Of a stretch of DNA of 64,000 bases, positions 10,200-21,636 are shown piece after piece (within the stretch, counting starts at the first letter, position 1; every line of letters starts with the position of its first letter). The DNA lies in assembly GCA_021521415.1 (NCBI GenBank), contig JAIQDT010000304.1:744001-808000 (forward strand), in the 5' to 3' direction. The translations under genes and the position numbers were made by a program. The notes below the pieces were generated by a model. It was not told the DNA's origin and made no database searches. It worked only from the letters and a program-made list of their open reading frames with translations. Origin of the DNA: Bidens hawaiensis. Lineage: Eukaryota; Streptophyta; Magnoliopsida; Asterales; Asteraceae.

Positions 10200-11692
10200 T
10201 CAAGATCTTGGGGGTGGGAAAAATTGTGTACCGGCCATGAACGCATTGAGTGGAGTTGGATATATGATAGGATCAATGGAAGCGACATTTGGATTCGCGG
10301 TGGTGGCGGCAGCTCAAATTGTGCCGGAAGTGATGAGGTTAAGTTGTTGGACACCACCACCATCACCTGCGGCCAAGTAGCTGTCTCCACCACCACCACC
10401 ACCAGGGTGGTTGTACCGACCCTCGACACCGTGGTCATAGAGAATTCCCTTGAAAACATGCCCACCTATGTAAACCGCGGTCTGATAAGCCAGCTGCTCC
10501 TCCCCCTCATCCATTGCACTCACTCTAACACACCGAAACACGGCCGGAGAATTCACTTCTGCCGGAAACTGCCCCATTTCCATCCCTATAATTTAACATA
10601 AAGAACATTATGTTCATACAATTATAAATATTTTAAAACTTTGTAGGTAAGGTTCTTTTTAGCATGGTGGTAATATATAAAAATCTAGCAACATGCTAGA
10701 AAGTAACATGTTACATAAAATAAAAGTAAGAGAGTAACACCTATTCAACAAGTTACATCACTTATATGAATGTTTAATTTAATAATATATGTTAAAAGAA
10801 AAGTAGTAGATATTTTTCTGAGAAAATTTAACCAAAATAGTAGAAAAGATCAAATCACTTGAATGTTGGTATAATTGAGTACTCTATCTTTAAGCAACAA
10901 CACGCAAATGCGATGCGATGTTTCAAGGCACACACAGTTGCATACAGTGACACACACTACATGTATCCATACCCCATAGATTAGATAGATTTTATCTAGA
11001 TTTAGGGTTATGTGTGTGTGTGTATAATACACTCTCACCTACACACAGTAGCCCTCATTTCAAAGCCTACAATTAAGTCTTGAAATATGAAGCTAATCTA
11101 AAGATATATGAGTATATGTGTATATATATACATGCATATGATGAATGAATGTTGGTAAAGGAAAAAACCAAGTGCTTTTTCCTCCAAATTAAAACCAATA
11201 ATCGAAAGCAAGATAGAATAGAATAATTTGAGGGTTTTTGTTTGTTTCTTAAAAATGTATAAACCAAAGTTTCAGAATCTTTACCTGAAGAAGTGGTGTG
11301 ATGTGTTGCCGGTAAATTCACCACCACCGCACCACCACCGGCGGTGACAAGCTGATGACCTTCCCGGAGTCTTTTCGGATTCTGATCTCCATCTCTCATC
11401 ATCAAACTCAGCTGCTGGTTACCCAAATGGTCATGTTGCTGTTGCTGTTGCTGTTGTTGAGTTAATAATCCAAGTTGTTGCTACCGTTCCCGCCGTTTAG
11501 CTGCCGGAACCCACGTGCTTTTCACGTGAGTTTGACACTGAAAGCCTCGGATTTTACAGCAAGTTCTACACCGTGTGTATTGACAGTCTTTCTTAGCTTG
11601 GTTGCCACAGTCTTGACAGTTAACCCCACCGCTGCTGCTGCCGCCGCCGGAGATCCCATACCCAGCTTGCCTCATAGCTTTCCAAGAAGATG

Positions 11693-11734
<42 letters not shown>

Positions 11735-11971
11735 GTTGTTGTTGCTACTGCTGTTGAGACAGAGATCATCCACACCACTAGCCCCACTTCTGTAATGGGA
11801 CGGTGGTTGCTGGTGGTGCTGGTAATATCGCTGCCATAGCTCAAACCCTTTGCTGTAGATCTCTTCGTTTTTGAACAAGTATAAACTACTTGGTGTGATT
11901 TGTTCTTGTGGCTCTTGATCACCTTGTTTGGTAATCCCAAATGACCCACCTAGTGAGAAAAAACTAGACAT
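10200..11971 (-). pseudogene. SRS: SHI-RELATED SEQUENCE (SHI/STYLISH/LRP1) zinc-finger transcription factor, two exons, three lesions
   Basis: Members of this plant-only family are nuclear DNA-binding activators of auxin biosynthesis and organ development. Exon 1 is 11971-11285 and exon 2 is 10585-10200; a 699-bp intron has GT-AG ends and joins in phase. The N-terminus starts MSSFFSLGG and has the NEEIYSKGFELWQRYY block. A poly-Asn tract and the RING-like finger follow; the finger fits CX2CX7CX4CX2C2X6C exactly ([12 protein letters not shown], then [12 protein letters not shown]). Exon 2 carries the IGGH domain with [19 protein letters not shown] and a family-like C-terminus ending FFPPPRS. 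Three lesions break it: a 1-nt shift at the end of the poly-Asn tract (about 11693-11696), TAG at 11481-11483 just after KRRER, and TGA at 10314-10316, 37 codons before the natural stop. It is a pseudogene unless these are assembly errors. Confidence 0.93.
11695..11742 (-). repeat. (AAT)n microsatellite encoding poly-Asn in the SRS gene
   Basis: About 15 trinucleotides read as Asn on the minus strand. The coding frame upstream and the zinc-finger frame downstream differ by one nucleotide exactly at this repeat, so it is the likely site of an indel or a misassembly. Confidence 0.85.
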
Positions 11972-12040
11972 TTTTCCAACTTAAAATTCTCAAAATCCAT
12001 ATCAAGAAAACAGAAAATAAAGGAATTGAAAGATCTAGGG

Positions 12041-12048
12041 TTTATATA
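12041..12048 (-). promoter_or_regulatory. Possible TATA box of the SRS gene
   Basis: The minus strand reads TATATAAA about 70 bases upstream of the SRS ATG. A GA-rich tract (about 12071-12089) lies just upstream of it. A (TAA)n tract (about 12100-12138) and the start of a retrotransposon remnant follow, leaving little native promoter. Confidence 0.4.
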
Positions 12049-12097
12049 ACAAAAAAAGGTGTGGTGTGTGTGAGAGAGAGAGAGAGAAACATAACAT

Positions 12098-12137
<40 letters not shown>

Positions 12138-12486
12138 GTAATAAATTTTTTTTGAACGAACAACCAAGTAACGTCGCGCAAAAGAGGAATAATGAAATGC
12201 CAAGGCTCGTGTCAGCATATTCAAAATATCGCAAAATAACTTGAAATATGACAACTGTTAAGGATAAAGTAAAAATAATTTCCTTACAACCTTGTTCAAG
12301 TTTCAATGTGTAAGCATACGTTATATTCAACAAGCACACGCATTCAATATAAAGAGATGAATTGGGAATGCGCAAGACGCGAATAAGGGAAAAACAAAAT
12401 TTCATTCCAAAACATAGAAGTTTACAAATTTACAAATGATGAGGTAAAAACTACAAACACAACAAAAAAAAAACAAGAAGGGCTTT

Positions 12487-15400
12487 TCAAGTCTCTATAT
12501 CAATATCAGCCTCTTCATCGTCCTCATCATTACTTTCTCCCTCAGCATCTAGCGCAGCCCGCTCCTCGTCATCTCCAAACTTACCATAATCAAGCTGTTC
12601 GTCTTGAATGCAGTCGTCTTCTATCACGATAGTGTCAGGAGTAGGTCCTTTGGCCACGCCAGAGCCGCTGGCAGAGGTAGCATTGCCTGCGCTATCATCA
12701 TTGCCACCAGTCCCCTCACATTCATCAAGTAATTTCTTTAAAGCGCCAAGATCGGGCTGGTCAGCAAGCGCGGCTATCTGTAAGTCACAAGGAACAGTAT
12801 GAGTACCAAAGATTATGAAAATAAGTCAAGTAAACTCATTAAAGTTAAATTACCTGCTCAATGATGGGAATTGGAGTATTCAAGTACTTCTCCCCCACCT
12901 CAGCCATGTCAGCGCAGACAACGTCGAGCTGATAAGGGTAGTCGGATGGATTCTTCTTTAGCATGCCATACTCGTAACCATCCTTAAACCCTTCAGCCCG
13001 ACCCACCAAGCGCGACGCTGCATTACAATCCATCACAAGGGTCTGAAACTCGTTTGAGTATTTCATCGCATAAGCGCAACGAGTCACACCCTTTGAAATT
13101 AGCCATTGACGGTCCTGCGCGAGGGAAGAAACAGACGTCTCAAGAGCAGGAATCTGAGAGTTTAACAACTCAACAGTTTCCTTGGCTTGTTTTAGCTCTT
13201 CTTTGTCAGACGCTGCTGCCGCCAAGGCTTCATTCTTTTCCGCTCGCGCAACATCGAGCTCTTTCTTCAGGCGCGCAACCTCACTCTTCAACAAAGATTT
13301 GTCAGTAGTAGCCTGCGCAATAGCTTGGTCACGCGCCTCTGCTTCCAACTCCAAGTCACGCGCTCGACGCGCGTACTTGGCTGCATCTGCCTCTGCCGCC
13401 TGCAGCTTCTCCCGCGCAGCTTGCAGCTCAAGCCCGCGCCTCACAAAAGCGGCGTTGGCACTTGCCCGGTTCTCACTAAGTTCTGCTTGGAGTTTCTCAG
13501 CCCTCCCTCGGGCATCAGAAAGATTCCAAGCAGAAACCTTAGCCTCTTGCTTGGCCTCCACAAGGGCATCACACACTTTTATATAATCATTGCGAAGCTC
13601 TTGGGAGGCAGCAAAGAACGCAGACCCAGCAAAAAGGTGGTCATTAAGCAAGTCCACACGAGCGCGGTCCTCTTGAAACCTCCTTTCAGCCGGATGAACA
13701 AAGTGAGTCCAGAAGTCTTCACATACGCCCATGGATTGAAATGAGCTATCTTCAGTAATATTCCAGCTCGGGCGGTATATGTGATCGGCTTCCTGCAAGC
13801 ACAAAGCAACGCAAAGAAACGTCTTAGTTATCTAAACACTAATTTGGAAGTTTGCACAGCGGAGCAAAACAAACTTATACCTGAGGAGAATCGGCGGAAA
13901 GATTAGCGCCAGCTGATGAGCTCCTGCCTGCCCCGCAAGAAGAAGGCTGCGCCACGAAATCTCGTGGCGCTATAGGGCTTGCGCGGCCACCATCAGAACC
14001 TTCAGAATTAACCTCCTCATCATCCTATACAACAGGTCTCTTCTTCTGCGACTTAGAAAAATCAAAAATAGTCTCGCGAGGAGGGCTGCGCGCAGGAGGA
14101 GGTGAGAGAGGTCTTGACGCTGTTAGATCAGCGCGTAAAATGGTCTCCTGCTCCTTAGTGATCCCAATGAGAGGAGATTCAGTACTTGTTGGAGCAGGAG
14201 CAGAACTAACGGCGCCAGCGCCAGCAGTGCCACCAGCAGCTTTTGTGCCAGCTATAATTCCTGTTAAAAAACCAACAAGGAGAAATGATTCATGACTTGA
14301 ACTAAAAAAAATCAGACGATAAAAGCGCAATAAATACCTTGGCGCACCGCAGTCCGCGAATTAAGCATCGCCATGAAGTCCATTTTCCCCCTTTTCGAGG
14401 GTAAAACAGGGGACTTCAAAACAACCTTTGGCATAGCCTCGGCACCTTGCTGCTCCTGAGGTTGAGCCACCAACGTTGCCGGCTCTACAAACATTTGAGT
14501 GAACAAAGCTTCATTAATAACTCTATCGGAATCACGCTCATAAAATCACAAAATATGAACAAAGTATTACCTGTTGGAGAAGACGGAACAGCAGGCGCAG
14601 CGCCGCTTCCCTTGTCCGCCGCGCGAAGAGATGAGGTGGCAGCACCATACCTCGTGTGGACTGGAGGATTGCCCACACCTCGAGGCAAAGAAGACGAGGA
14701 AAACTTGGATGTAAAACCCTTGGTTTTCTCAAGTCCCTTCGCTTGAGTAGGAGGAGGATGCTGGGCAACAGAGGCATCATATTTTTTCTGTTTTTTACTG
14801 GCCCATGTGCCAGTCTTGCCTTTAGCCTTGCGCTTGAGTTGCGGCGCTTCAGCTTCTTCCTCCTCCACTTCCTCTTCCACAAGCTCCAACTCATAATTCT
14901 CGAGCGCATCTACAATACGCGCAACAGAAATGGTAAAACAAAACGCAGGTATTTTAAGGGCCTAAGCACAAATACAAAGGCTCACCAGGCGCATCGCTGT
15001 CAAAACAAAATTCTAAATCGACAGGGATGAACATATCATCGAAGCGATCAGGGAAAGCAACTTCCCCAGCGCTCAGCGCGACAGAGCCACCCTCCATATG
15101 CTCGTCTTAGGCGGCATGGATGTATTCCTTGCTTTCTGCATAAAACAAGACAAATGATATCAGCAAAACGAATTATACTCGCGCAAAATTAATGCAATGA
15201 ACAAACAACCCACCTGAGCCATCAACTTGGATGACAGGCTCAGTCCCACTGTCAATCCACCTCTTGCTCATGCCAACCCCCACCAACGCTTCCTCGCAAA
15301 TTTTCCTGGCGGGGGATGGTTCAGCAGATAACTTCTTAACCTACGCGCCCGTTGGGTTCCAAAGGACATTATCATCCGCGGGCGCAGAAGTGATCGCGCG

Positions 15401-16037
15401 CATAGTCATGCGAATTGGGATAACACCAGCCTTGATGAAAAAGAATTTTTCAGCCCAGTCATGAAGGCTTTTGAAAGAAACAGTGCAGCACTTAACCTTC
15501 TGACTGCGCGGTGTGAATGAGAACCAAGAATCTTGGATCTTTGGCTTATAAAAATATTGAAAGCGCCGAGGGGTGGGCTCTCGCGCTGAGCTTTGCAGAT
15601 GAACTCAAAATGAGTCATGCGCACTAATCCACAGGGATGGACTTGGGATATGTGAACCCATAAAACTGAAGGAGCGCACCTATAAACCTTGTCATCGAAA
15701 GACGAAGGTTACAGTCAGTAAAAAAATGAGAATATAGAGAGATGTAGCCGGCAGGAGGATCTGCCGCCGTCTGCCCGGCTGCCGGAAGCAGACAACCATA
15801 CTCAGGGAGAAAACCCTGAGAAGCAAGGAGACTATCAAAGTCAGCTTGTTTCAACTTGCAGGGAATCTCGTCCCATCTCTTCACTGCCTTATTCTTCCCT
15901 TCCTCCTCCGACGAGGCCTCGGCAACCTGTTTACCCTTGCCGGTCTTCTTCAAAGTAGACATAACAACTGATTTGACACGGCGTTTACTAGGGGAAATTG
16001 TGGTGTCTGGGTTATCAGACATACAATTGTGAACCAA
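12487..16037 (-). pseudogene. Antisense retrotransposon gene, putative gypsy-type (Transposase_28-like) domain and coiled coil, seven exons
   Basis: I can join seven exons with GT-AG borders and matching phases: 16037-15214, 15135-14986, 14909-14571, 14484-14338, 14260-13881, 13792-12854, 12777-12487. The first exon holds the family block with KLKQADFDSL, HPCGLVRMTHFEF and HDWAEKFFFI. The middle is Pro/Ser/Ala-rich. Exon 6 is an Ala/Glu/Lys-rich coiled coil of about 250 residues, and the last exon is an acidic tail ending DIDIET. Lesions include frameshifts near 15640 and 15580 and in-frame stops near 15345, 15110 and 14027. The function is unknown; related proteins are known only from transposon-linked genes. 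Plus-strand frames here are shadows. Confidence 0.72.
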
Positions 16038-16639
16038 ACAATATGCTTACTTTAAGCACGAAGTTCAGGGACAAAGACGAAAGCTTTTAATCGGAATGTA
16101 AATTGAAGAAGCAAAAGCTCTGAAAATGACAATGGAGATGAAGAAAAAACCGTTCAAAAGGTTTGGTTTTATAGGCCCAGCAGGGAGAGAGAAAAAAAAG
16201 TAATAATCAGATCTACGCTCACGCGCCCCCACTCGCAAGCGTAGGCCTACATAAGCGCGACACGTGTTCCTGACACTGTATGAGGAGACGTGAAAGGCAA
16301 CTGTAGCACCTCGAGCACACGAAAGGTCTGACACACAACGCCTCCACCTCTGATGCATGTTAGCACCAACCAACCACGTGTATTGACGATTCGTTTTAAC
16401 CAAAGGGATAGAATTTCGCGCAACGCACATATGAGAAATGAAAAAAAAGACAAACCCTATTAAAAGAGCAAACTATTAAGTCTAATATCTATCTTACCTC
16501 GCTCGCGCGAGAAAAGACACACATTAGACTGGGGGGGCTTGAAGGGGTATGCACCCGCCTTAACATCGAGCGGGGCGGGTCAACCCACAAGATATAGACA
16601 AGAGGCTTGAAATCAGGATGTCATGAAGACACAAAGCCA

Positions 16640-16810
16640 AAACCTATGCGCGTGACGCATATCACATATGCTCACGCATCACATATGCTCACGCATATCA
16701 CATCTGCGCGTGGCGCATATCACATATGCTCACGCATATTACATATGCTTGCGCATATCACATGCTCACGCATATCACATCTGCGCATGAAACATCTGCG
16801 CGTGAGAATA
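16640..16810. repeat. Degenerate ~19-bp tandem array in the LTR
   Basis: About eight copies of a unit like CTCACGCATATCACATATG recur with alternating GCGCGTG and GCTCACG joints. It lies in the presumed U3 upstream of the TATA box and could hold repeated protein-binding sites. Confidence 0.75.
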
Positions 16811-17169
16811 AAGAGAAGACCTCGCGCATCCCCAGGATAGGCGCATATCACACATGCACACAATCAACCACGTCCTTATCCAAATCAGGATAAGGACAAC
16901 CATGATTGTGCTCATCAGACAACCTTCCAGAAGGTATCTTTTAAGGAATAAAGAATATGCTGATGTTGACAGCTGCCAATGAAGGGTGGACAACTCAGCA
17001 AAGCCCATGGGCTACCTCGTGATGGCACATGGGTCAGGTGAAATACCTTGGTCAGAGAATAATCAATAAAAAAGCACCAAGTGTCCTAAGTACACGTGGC
17101 GCGAAGCAATAGGAGGAGGCCAAAAAGGCCCTAATTGGGTTTGAGCCCAATCATTGGAAACCCTAATAC

Positions 17170-17177
17170 TATAAATA
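17170..17177 (+). promoter_or_regulatory. LTR TATA box
   Basis: TATAAATA in the context ACTATAAATACCACACCACC, about 630 bp into the presumed LTR, with the ~19-bp array upstream. Confidence 0.55.
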
Positions 17178-17485
17178 CCACACCACCTCCACAGTGGGAG
17201 GTAAGCAAGAAAATATATTATAAGTCCTTACTCATTTTCACATTCTCATTATCTTCTCCTACAATATCTTATTATCACACCGGAGGGTTACCCCAAAGAG
17301 GACCCCTCTGTCCCTTTCTGAGGGGTAAGTTCACGGTGCTGTTCGTTTTGTAGGTGGAAGAACTCATATTCCGGAGAACCATTGGTGATATAGCACACTC
17401 ACACCCGAGGAACGCAGATCGAATACAAGTAAGTCGATCCACGCTTCTTCACTGGGTACTCTGTACGCGGCCTCATTGGCTAAAG

Positions 17486-17854
17486 GTAGCCCGAGCCGGT
17501 CACTATTCCGGACGGACAGAGCCCCTAGGGTCCACCTATTGAGGGATTCACCGGATAAAACCCGACTACCACACCCGCCAAATGACACGACAGCGAGGAG
17601 CCGGTAAAACCGGGTGAGATCAGGACTCGAACCCTGGCAAGCCAGGGTCATCCCTTATATCTCCCATATAAATTGATGATAGTGAGTTTTGAACCCCCTA
17701 CCTCACTAGTAATGTGAGTGCTTGTCTTTGAATCACATTCAATTTATTATTATTATTATAATAATAATAATATTAATAAAAGGTTAATGATAAAGAATAA
17801 TATTGTTATTAATAATTAATTTAAATAATTAATTTTCATAAAAAAATAATTAAT

Positions 17855-17886
<32 letters not shown>

Positions 17887-18287
17887 GTAGCCCGAGCCGG
17901 TCACTATTCCGGACGGACAGAGCCCCTAGGGTCCACCTATTGAGGGATTCACCGGATAAAACCCGACCACCACACCCGCCAAATGACACGACAGCGAGGA
18001 GCCGGTAAAACCGGGTGAGATCAGGACTCGAACCCTGGCAAGCCAGGGTCATCCCTTATATCTCCCATATAAATTGATGATAGTGAGTTTTGAACCCCCT
18101 ACCTCACTAGTAACGTGAGCGCTTGTCTTTGAATCACATTCAATTTATTATTATTATAATAATAATAATAATATTAATAAAAGGTTAATGATAAATAATA
18201 ATATTGTTATTAATAATTAATTTAAATAATTAATTATCATAAAAAAATAATTAATTATAATAATAATAATAATAATAATAATAAGTG
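17486..18287. repeat. Tandem duplication of a 401-bp unit with tRNA-like B-box
   Basis: Units start at 17486 and 17887, both with GTAGCCCGAGCCGGTCAC, and each ends in a (TAA)n run. They differ at only a few positions plus repeat-length changes. On the minus strand each unit contains GGGTTCGAGTCCTG, a good pol III B-box, and a second GGGGTTCAAAACTCA, so the unit may be SINE-derived. The frames at 17364-17651 and 17816-18052 are the same shadow translation seen twice. Confidence 0.85.
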
Positions 18288-20811
18288 GGATGGAAGAAAA
18301 TGGGAAAAGGGTGTTGGATCATTCATTTGAATCATCGTGTCTCTTTTTGTTATTTGGATGCATTAAAATCAAGGCCCTGCAACGCCGCCATAGCCACTGC
18401 AAACCTTACTACTCTGCTACCTAAATTTAATACGACATCAGAGGCAGACTCTCTCTCCCTCTAAAATCTATATTATATGATCTCTGAATATTTCGTCTAC
18501 AGTTGTCTGGCAGTTGCAAATAAAAGACTGGTTTAATCTCGTCCGTCACATTCCAATCACACGTTCATTATGTTATCCACTTGGCATCTCTTCAGCTTTT
18601 TCTTATTCGTCCTTACACCGGAAAACACGCTTTGCTTTTCCCCTTTCCTTTCATTTACTTTTCTTTTTTCTAAATATTGCATACTTTTAGTTTTATTTCT
18701 TAGCTTCATATTATGTTTTGTAAGGTTCATATTAGAGAGTGAAATGGATGTCTACTTTTTTTTTAATGATAAGTCACACCTTATGATTTTGATCTTAGGT
18801 TATTTTCATAATTTCAACTACTTTCTACTTTTTTAGCTATTTGTCCGTCGGTTTGATTAGCTATATTTTAATGTTGAATCACGATCATTATATGTTAGAT
18901 ATTAATGTCATTCCACCGCAGTCGTTTTTCACACTCTCAATAACAAAATCAGGTTTATTGTAAGGTCATTGTACCAAAACATGTTTGCACGCCTTTACCG
19001 TGCAAGAAAGTCAAGCTCGACCAATAAGATGTTTATAGTAAGGTCATTGTACCAACAGTTTGTAATTTGTGTTTCTCTTTGATAATCTTTAACATGTACA
19101 CAATGATACTTTCTTTAAAATCTTTACTCTTCTATTTTTCATAAGATTATTCAACGTTTTTCTCGTTGAAGATAATTTAAGTCAAGGTTTTCAATACTTC
19201 CTCAGAGGAAATACTTGTATGAGATAGTTTGTTTACTTCTTAAATGTAGCCATGTAGATTAGTTTTTTACACGAAATAGATTTTATAATGCAAAAGTCAG
19301 TTTGTTTTAAACACGTCAAATCGAGTTAATCTCTATAAAGTAGTTAGTATATTATGTGCTCAATTAGGGTAAATACACCTGGGGCATAATTAAAATAATG
19401 TTCCTTGGAGAAGAAGTTGATGGCAAATTAGAAGAAAAGATCGAGATTAATTTAAAAACATTTGCCAATCATGCGTTGTGATTTCTCTTTTTACTATTTC
19501 GTAGTCACCATTCCTTCCTTGCCCAAACTCCCATTATTGGCCAAGACTTGTCGTTGGGTGATCAAGAACAAATTGATTTGGTTACCAACCGAATAAGTAA
19601 CCCCTCCTTATTAATAGTAATAATTAACTAAGCACTGACCTGATAATTATGCTAACCCAATACTAATTACTAAGAGGTTCAATTCGTGTTGCTCATCATA
19701 AGCCGTGTGAGGTTCTTCTTGTATTCAAGGACAAATGCAAGTTGTCGCAAGTCATGAAGAACAAAAGGAGGTTGCTTTAGGTCAAGATTTTTTGGGCTTT
19801 GTTTTTGTCTATGAACATAGTAATGAATAATGTTGTAAAATTGCATGATCTTCAATATGTATTTAATAAGTATTATTGAAATTGAGCAATATCCAAACGT
19901 TAGTCAAATGACACGTCAAAAAGGTGTTTTTGACATTGAATTATATGATAGTCAATGTAGTTATTATTTACTTGATAAAATTAACTTGGAAGATCGAAGA
20001 AGTTGAAGTTATAACACCTAAGTGAAAAAAGTTATTTAACAATTATGAAAAAAATAAAAGTCAACTGGCTAGTGTGGAGACCATAAGTTATTTAAAGTTC
20101 GAGAAATCTTTAGGCATGCTATTGAGCATTGGAAAGAAAATAAGGAATCTTCGATTGGGACTAGGGGGAGTCACAATAGTGCAATATACCGACTTTCTTT
20201 TTTAAGGCAACTTAACACGGTAAGCCTAGTCAAAGATGTGGACCAAGTGAATCCACTAAAGCCTAATCAAGAAGTTGCTAGGCCAGGTTAATATGTGTTT
20301 TTGATTTTGTACGGTATTTCGGTAACATACTGAACTTGCTTATGCGTGCTATATTGTTGGTAATGCAATATAATTATTATAATGCACTATAACGTAGACA
20401 ATTATTTTCTATTGGATCCAATTTTAGAAACACCATTCTCTATGTATCGTTTTGGTATTAATTTTTTTTTAATATCAAATTAACATTAGTTACAGCTATA
20501 TCATTCATTTAAGACAACGAGTTGGTGGGAGAGCAGTATGAAATAGACTTGATAATTCATATGACTCATGTTGATTCATGCCCTCATAATTTAGTTTTGA
20601 TGGCACCAGGTAATGATAAGAGACTAGGCGAGTATGTGACATTCACTAAGTTGATCTTTGAACTAAACGAGTTTTATCTCACGGTAATGTCATGCTTTCA
20701 GGCGAGTATTTACAGGAGTTGGCCTTAAGTGAGGGTCCTGATATGATAAATTTAGCTAGTAGCTTACTTGAATGATTCGTTGACCGTTAAAACAATATAT
20801 ATATATATATA
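18288..20811. other. Intergenic DNA, no recognised gene
   Basis: AT-rich sequence with small frames (18570-18836, 20522-20728) that show no family motif; the first is Phe/Leu-rich by composition. A 17-base phrase TAAGGTCATTGTACCAA is repeated at about 18961 and 19040. A stretch near 20100-20280 could be transposase debris, but I cannot name it. Confidence 0.4.
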
Positions 20812-21113
20812 GGGAAAAGATCCAATACAATAATGTCTTAACGTACAATACGTACGCAAATCCATTTTTCCACGAATTGATCCATGAAATCACATCCAAA
20901 CATCTCGGAATCGTCAATACATATCCAATCAATCATTGGTTCACCGAAAAAAACAGTTTTGGATGGTTAATCGATCAAGTTTTCATTTTTTTCACAAAGA
21001 CCATTTTTAGCGTTTAAGTTTTTGTGATCGTTTTCTGAGCGTTTTAGGTTTTTGCCATTGAGCGTCTCACGTACCTACCGTACGTTAAGGCATTAGCGTA
21101 CAATAACTGCACC
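20812..21113. mobile_element. TA-microsatellite-embedded inverted-terminal element, second family
   Basis: A ~300-bp non-coding element between (TA)n on the left and (CA)n/(TA)n on the right. The left arm contains AATGTCTTAACGTACAATAC; the reverse complement of the right arm contains AATGCCTTAACGTACGGTAG. It shares the insertion habit of the 2.9-7.3 kb elements but not their sequence. Confidence 0.65.
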
Positions 21114-21127
21114 ACACACACACACAG

Positions 21128-21202
<75 letters not shown>
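21114..21202. repeat. (CA)n and (TA)n microsatellite
   Basis: A (CA)n run followed by interrupted (TA)n blocks with CATA joints. Confidence 0.85.
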
Positions 21203-21203
<1 letters not shown>

Positions 21204-21628
21204 TATAATACAAATATGCAACATTCCATCTCCCATATTCTCTCTCCTTAAGACACCTTTTAATTAAACGACAATTAAAGCTCCGGCAATCTATAAAACA
21301 TTCTCAGTAATTATCCGGCAAGTCTCGGACCGGCACATTTAAGGCATAGTCTATTACATCCAACTGCATATTAACAAGTGCTCAATTTGTCGCCCATTTG
21401 TTACATATGACGACCTATTAACACTGGTTATATTATATCAATATTTAATGGTCTTCAATTCGCGACCTTTGCCATACCCCAATTTGGTGGGCTCGGCAGT
21501 GAGAATCCCATAAGTTTTTCCCATATATGTGTTTAATCTCAAATTTGTTGAATCCTGTTTTGGTTAATTTTGTTGATTGTGTTTGACTAATTTTGATATA
21601 TCCTGTTTCTTTTATCATGTTTTGGTTC
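21203..21628. other. Intergenic DNA, no gene seen
   Basis: The frame at 21445-21723 crosses the left edge of a hAT insertion and is therefore not a gene. Confidence 0.5.
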
Positions 21629-21636
21629 CACTTGAA

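Larger units (their letters stand above)
12150..17485 (+). mobile_element. Ty3/Gypsy remnant (probably Tat lineage): antisense gene plus LTR
   Basis: Left of a plus-strand LTR lies a multi-exon gene on the opposite strand with a 'putative gypsy type transposon' domain. Tat-lineage elements (Ogre, Retand, Grande) are known to carry extra antisense ORFs between pol and the 3' LTR, which matches this order. A G-rich tract (16531-16537) just before the LTR start fits a polypurine tract on the plus strand. Gag, pol and the 5' LTR are absent, so this is a truncated 3' part. The left edge near 12150 is only approximate. Confidence 0.6.
16540..17485 (+). repeat. Putative LTR of the Gypsy remnant
   Basis: The block starts TGAAGGGGTATGCACC right after a G7 tract. 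It contains a tandem array, a TATA box at 17170 and a GT-AG-like segment near 17326-17353. The right end is not fixed; the limit given is where a tandem duplication begins. No partner LTR is in the window, so this rests on TG start, polypurine context and promoter order. Confidence 0.5.

Noticed and set aside
13054..13744. Plus-strand frames opposite the antisense gypsy-type gene
   Set aside because: They are complements of the Ala/Glu-rich coiled-coil exon; the minus frame has splice sites and domain order.
18570..18836. Phe/Leu-rich frame resembling a membrane protein
   Set aside because: Composition follows the T-rich DNA; no start context, homologous motif or neighbouring gene supports it.
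20060..20290. Possible CACTA or other transposase remnant
   Set aside because: Words such as HWKENKESSIGTRGSHN looked transposon-like, but I could not tie them to a named family or find termini.
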